64,000 bases of DNA from Rhizobium sp. RU36D (lineage in GTDB: Bacteria; Pseudomonadota; Alphaproteobacteria; Rhizobiales; Rhizobiaceae), in contig NZ_FWXU01000017.1 of NCBI RefSeq assembly GCF_900176345.1, positions 62,001-126,000 on the forward strand. The letters run 5' to 3'. The notes beneath the pieces are model-generated. The model was given only the letters and a program-made list of their open reading frames with translations, was not told the origin of the DNA and searched no databases. Numbering within the stretch: position 1 is the stretch's first letter; each line of letters opens with the position of its first letter. The position numbers and the translations under genes were made by a program. Below, piece after piece: positions 61,284-64,000 of the stretch.

Positions 61284-64000
61284 TCAGAACTTGGTCGCGT
61301 AATCCAGCTTCACCGTCTGGCTGATGGTCCCCGAGCTATAGTTCCCGTTGTAGGTCACGCCGATCTGCGAAACCGGGGTGATCTCGAAATCCATGCCCGC
61401 CTCGAAGAGGAAGGCATTCTTGACAAGCGGGCTTCCGGATGTGGTGAAATCGCTGCCGCCATTGAAGGACACGGTCGAAGACGTTCCGGTGTCGCCAAAG
61501 CCATGCTGCCAGCCGATGGAGGATCTAAGCAGCATGTCGATTTCGCCCAGGCGCATCTCGGTAGAACTGCGAAGCCCAAGCGTCGCAAGTGTGACTGCTG
61601 TCTCCGAAGCGTCGCGGGAAAGTGCCGCCGCACCGCCGCTTTCCGTGAAGCCGTGGGTGTGGAGATGAACATGGGCGAGACTGCCGAAAGGCTCCACTCG
61701 CAGCTCCCCGGCTTTGATCTCATAGCCCAGCTCAACAAAAGCCTGGCCGGTGTCGGTCGCATAGTCGGCGGTCAGGTTGTCGCGGAAACCGGTGAAACTG
61801 ACCGTACGCGCCGTGGATACCGCCTGGCGCTTGTAGAGGGCGCCGAGCCTCACCGAGACCGGACCCCAGCGATTGCCGCCATAGATACCGATGTCGTAAT
61901 CATCAGCGTCGCCACTCGACAGGCTGTCCGCTTGCTCGAAATGGCTGCGGCTGTAGCCGGCCATCAAGCCAACCCGCCAACTGCTGTCGCCGACGGCCGT
62001 ATCGGCGCCAATGGCCATTCCGCCAATGACATTGCTCAGGGCCGAGGTCTCGGCCGTTGCGAATGTGCGGCCCCAGCCGCCATAGGCCTGGGCCCAGAAG
62101 ACGGGCGGAGCGACCTCCGGATCCACCAGAATGGATTGTGCCGCGATTTCGGCGGGGGTCTTGCGCTTTTCCTCGGCATAGCCTGTCAGGCCCGAACTCA
62201 CGACCCCGCCGCGGTTGCTCCGGGTGCCGACGCTGCCAAAGGCGGAGCGAATGCGATCGACGCCGAGCATTCGCACAAAACGGCTATTGTCGAGATTGAC
62301 TGACGTGGACGTACCGAAAATCTCGCCCGAAAGCCGCTGGAACGCGCCGGGAGCATCGATGCTGCTCAAACCGAGGACAGCATTGTACAGACTGTTGCCC
62401 GGACCAAGGCTCTCGACACCTCTGGCGGACGCGCGCTGGTTGCCATTCCAGGCAACGGAAGAAAAGCTGGTGGAATTGCGCTGCAGCGACAGCGTCACAT
62501 TGTTGCTGTCATAGCCAAGCGTTGGCGTCAGAAAAGCGAAATTGGACGAGACACCCGAGAACCTGCCGCTCACGCCGCTGTCCGCCGTCAGGATCGTGTA
62601 GGTCTGGTTCAGCGCATAGCCTGTCGCCTGTCCGACATGCAGGACCGAACCGCCATTGAGCGTGGCCGTGCCGCTGGCACGGATCCGGTCACTGGTGCCG
62701 GCGGCGGGGTTGATATCGACGCGATAGCTCGAGCCGGACTGAAATGTGATGTTGCCGTTGACGGTCAGCGTGCCGACGCCGTTGCCGCCCGGCGAAATCG
62801 TGCCGCCTGAGGCGATTGTGGTGGTGCCGACGCTGCCGCTACCCCTTAACTGACCGAAGCCGCTGACATTGACGGTACCGCCCAAGGTGCTGTTCACTTC
62901 CAGGCTGCCGCCTGTGATCGCGGTGCTGCCCGTGAAAGCGCTACCGGACCCGCTATAGACCACGGCACCATTGGCCACGGTTATAGAGCCGTTGCCGGAT
63001 AGAGAGGCGGCAAGACTGTAGGGGTCCCCGCCGAAATTGAAGATCAGCGATCCGTTGCCGGCGCCGAAGGTGATGGAGCTGGTGTCGAGAGTTGCGCGGC
63101 CGGCCGCAGTCTGCCCCAGGTCCGCGCCGATGATGACCTTGCCGGTGGAACCCGCGCGATTGGCGATGATGACGCTTGAGGCCGACACGGAACCACCATC
63201 GGCAATGCGCAGGGTACCGTTGCCCTCATTGCCCGCATCGAGGCTTCCGCTCGTCACCCATGTCGAGCCATCGCCGGTGACCGTTGCCACGCCCACCGAA
63301 CCCGTATTGTTGCCGATCAGACTGCGGGCCGATGTCACGTCGCCGCCGAGCGCGATGTTGAGCGTGCCATTGCCGAGGCGACCGACATTCAGGTCGCTTC
63401 CGGTTTGCCACAGCGAACCGAAACCGGTGACCGTCAGCGTACCCTGCGAACCGGCGAGATCGCCGATTATGCCCTGGACGTTGGTGATCTTGCCGCCGTT
63501 CGAAATCGTGACGCGACCGACCGCGCCATTGTTGTGGGCGACCAGGAAATCACCTGAGTTGGTCCACTGGGAGCCAGCGCCGTCGATCGTGGCGCTGCTG
63601 TCGGAGCCGTTTTCCGTGCCGACATAGCCATCCGTGCTGGTCAGCAGGCCGCCCGCCCTGATGTTGAGCGTGCCGTTGCCGACATTGCCGACATAGACGA
63701 AGCCCGTATTGTTCCAGGCGCTGCCGCTTCCGGAGATGGTGACCGTGCCGGAACTGCCGGCCTCATGTCCGACAAGGCCGCCGGTGGAGCGAACCTCGCC
63801 GCCGTTGGTAATGGAAAGCGTGCCGGAGCCCAGCCCGCCGACGCTGAGACGATCCGACAATTGCCAGAGCGAGCCGGAGCCATCCACCGTGGCACTGCCG
63901 CTGGAGCCGGTCGAATCCCCCAGGAAGGCCCGGGTGCTGGTCACCTTGCCGGCAGCGGTAATGTTCAGCGTTCCGTTGCCGATGACAGCGCTGCTGGTAT
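61284..64000 (-). CDS. Autotransporter (type Va secretion) with T5SS/PEP-CTERM-type passenger repeats, 5' truncated
   Basis: At least 905 residues; the frame stays open to the right edge. A GTG at 63944 is not the start because the sequence before it (VIGNGTLNITAAGKVTSTRA) continues the repeat pattern. The passenger is a Gly/Ser/Thr-rich beta-helix with 50-residue repeats (63144-63899). A linker (about 520-620 from 63944) precedes the C-terminal beta-barrel (from about 630, WAQAYGGWGRTFATAE, to the last residue Phe in LDYATKF, typical of barrel ends). It is exported to the surface or secreted. Passenger function is unknown; an adhesin is plausible. Confidence 0.88.
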   Translation of the reverse strand, partial: TSSAVIGNGTLNITAAGKVTSTRAFLGDSTGSSGSATVDGSGSLWQLSDRLSVGGLGSGTLSITNGGEVRSTGGLVGHEAGSSGTVTISGSGSAWNNTGFVYVGNVGNGTLNIRAGGLLTSTDGYVGTENGSDSSATIDGAGSQWTNSGDFLVAHNNGAVGRVTISNGGKITNVQGIIGDLAGSQGTLTVTGFGSLWQTGSDLNVGRLGNGTLNIALGGDVTSARSLIGNNTGSVGVATVTGDGSTWVTSGSLDAGNEGNGTLRIADGGSVSASSVIIANRAGSTGKVIIGADLGQTAAGRATLDTSSITFGAGNGSLIFNFGGDPYSLAASLSGNGSITVANGAVVYSGSGSAFTGSTAITGGSLEVNSTLGGTVNVSGFGQLRGSGSVGTTTIASGGTISPGGNGVGTLTVNGNITFQSGSSYRVDINPAAGTSDRIRASGTATLNGGSVLHVGQATGYALNQTYTILTADSGVSGRFSGVSSNFAFLTPTLGYDSNNVTLSLQRNSTSFSSVAWNGNQRASARGVESLGPGNSLYNAVLGLSSIDAPGAFQRLSGEIFGTSTSVNLDNSRFVRMLGVDRIRSAFGSVGTRSNRGGVVSSGLTGYAEEKRKTPAEIAAQSILVDPEVAPPVFWAQAYGGWGRTFATAETSALSNVIGGMAIGADTAVGDSSWRVGLMAGYSRSHFEQADSLSSGDADDYDIGIYGGNRWGPVSVRLGALYKRQAVSTARTVSFTGFRDNLTADYATDTGQAFVELGYEIKAGELRVEPFGSLAHVHLHTHGFTESGGAAALSRDASETAVTLATLGLRSSTEMRLGEIDMLLRSSIGWQHGFGDTGTSSTVSFNGGSDFTTSGSPLVKNAFLFEAGMDFEITPVSQIGVTYNGNYSSGTISQTVKLDYATKF
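63144..63899 (-). repeat. Five tandem 150-bp (50-residue) passenger repeats of the autotransporter
   Basis: Each unit contains (V/I)xGxGSxW near its start, then VG..GNGTL.I..GG in the middle and a final (I/V)G..xGS; examples are GSATVDGSGSLW, GTVTISGSGSAW, SSATIDGAGSQW, GTLTVTGFGSLW and GVATVTGDGSTW. One unit is 52 residues. A further partial copy continues past 63899 to the window edge. Units are diverged from each other, so not a recent expansion. They resemble the 'T5SS/PEP-CTERM-associated' repeat. Confidence 0.85.

Noticed and set aside
60774..62303. 509-codon plus-strand open frame opposite thiM, the riboswitch and the autotransporter
   Set aside because: Crosses a riboswitch and two genes on the other strand; no family features.
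63144..63899. Possible CRISPR-like array because of regular repetition
   Set aside because: Period is 150 bp, fully coding and diverged; it is a protein repeat.

Overview
The window is about 62-64% GC, densely packed, and reads as the main chromosome of a member of the Rhizobiaceae (Rhizobium/Agrobacterium/Sinorhizobium group, Alphaproteobacteria). The evidence is gene content and order: lptC-lptA-lptB-rpoN-hpf-ptsN; hrcA-grpE next to rph-rdgB-hemW; dnaA-rpsT-echA-mutM-ubiE-ubiB-coaBC; glnD-mutS beside a malic enzyme; both ornithine-lipid acyltransferases; and a RIME-type rhizobial palindromic repeat. No tRNA, rRNA, insertion sequence, prophage or CRISPR array was seen.

Layout. 1-2053: the 3' end of a chemotaxis receptor gene, a nucleoside hydrolase, and a small heat-shock protein with a DUF1150 partner behind a sigma-32-like promoter. 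2054-23493: nineteen consecutive minus-strand housekeeping genes (mutS, glnD, murJ, a VOC protein, trpS, a universal stress protein, nfu, tsaB, rimI, fur/mur, olsA, miaB, phoH, ybeY, a CorC-like protein, lnt, praR, metK, trmB). 23610-32066: malic enzyme tme, a small membrane protein, a LysR regulator with a divergent small protein, olsB with a candidate Pho box, lspA, two RNA methyltransferases, a LapA-domain protein and ihfB. 32390-37556: LPS transport lptCAB, rpoN, hpf and ptsN. 37629-42671: grpE and hrcA on minus, then rph, a VOC protein, rdgB and hemW on plus. 42678-47728: a methyltransferase, dnaA with a 787-bp regulatory upstream region, rpsT, echA and mutM on minus. 47887-56698: ubiE and ubiB, then an apparent accessory block, then coaBC and a YjbR/MmcQ protein. 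56803-64000: a class II amidotransferase, a pirin, a TPP-riboswitch-controlled thiM-thiE-thiD operon, and the 3' part of an autotransporter gene running off the right edge.

The most unusual part is 50374-55036, between ubiB and coaBC. It encodes a CHASE3 membrane histidine kinase, a single-domain response regulator, a receiver-HisKA_2 hybrid, and a histidine ammonia-lyase-family protein in which the MIO-forming Ala-Ser-Gly tripeptide reads Cys-Ala-Asp, with other active-site positions also changed. This protein is either a dead lyase or an enzyme with different chemistry, and it lies beside a signalling cassette. Other notable signals are a GANTC cluster and a 16-bp palindrome upstream of dnaA, a Pho-box-like repeat before olsB, a thiM ribosome-binding site built into a hairpin behind the TPP riboswitch, and 50-residue passenger repeats in the autotransporter.

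Family assignments come from reading motifs and remembered gene order, not from database searches. Start codons were moved inward from the longest open frame where family length or a Shine-Dalgarno sequence argued for it, and each such case is noted.
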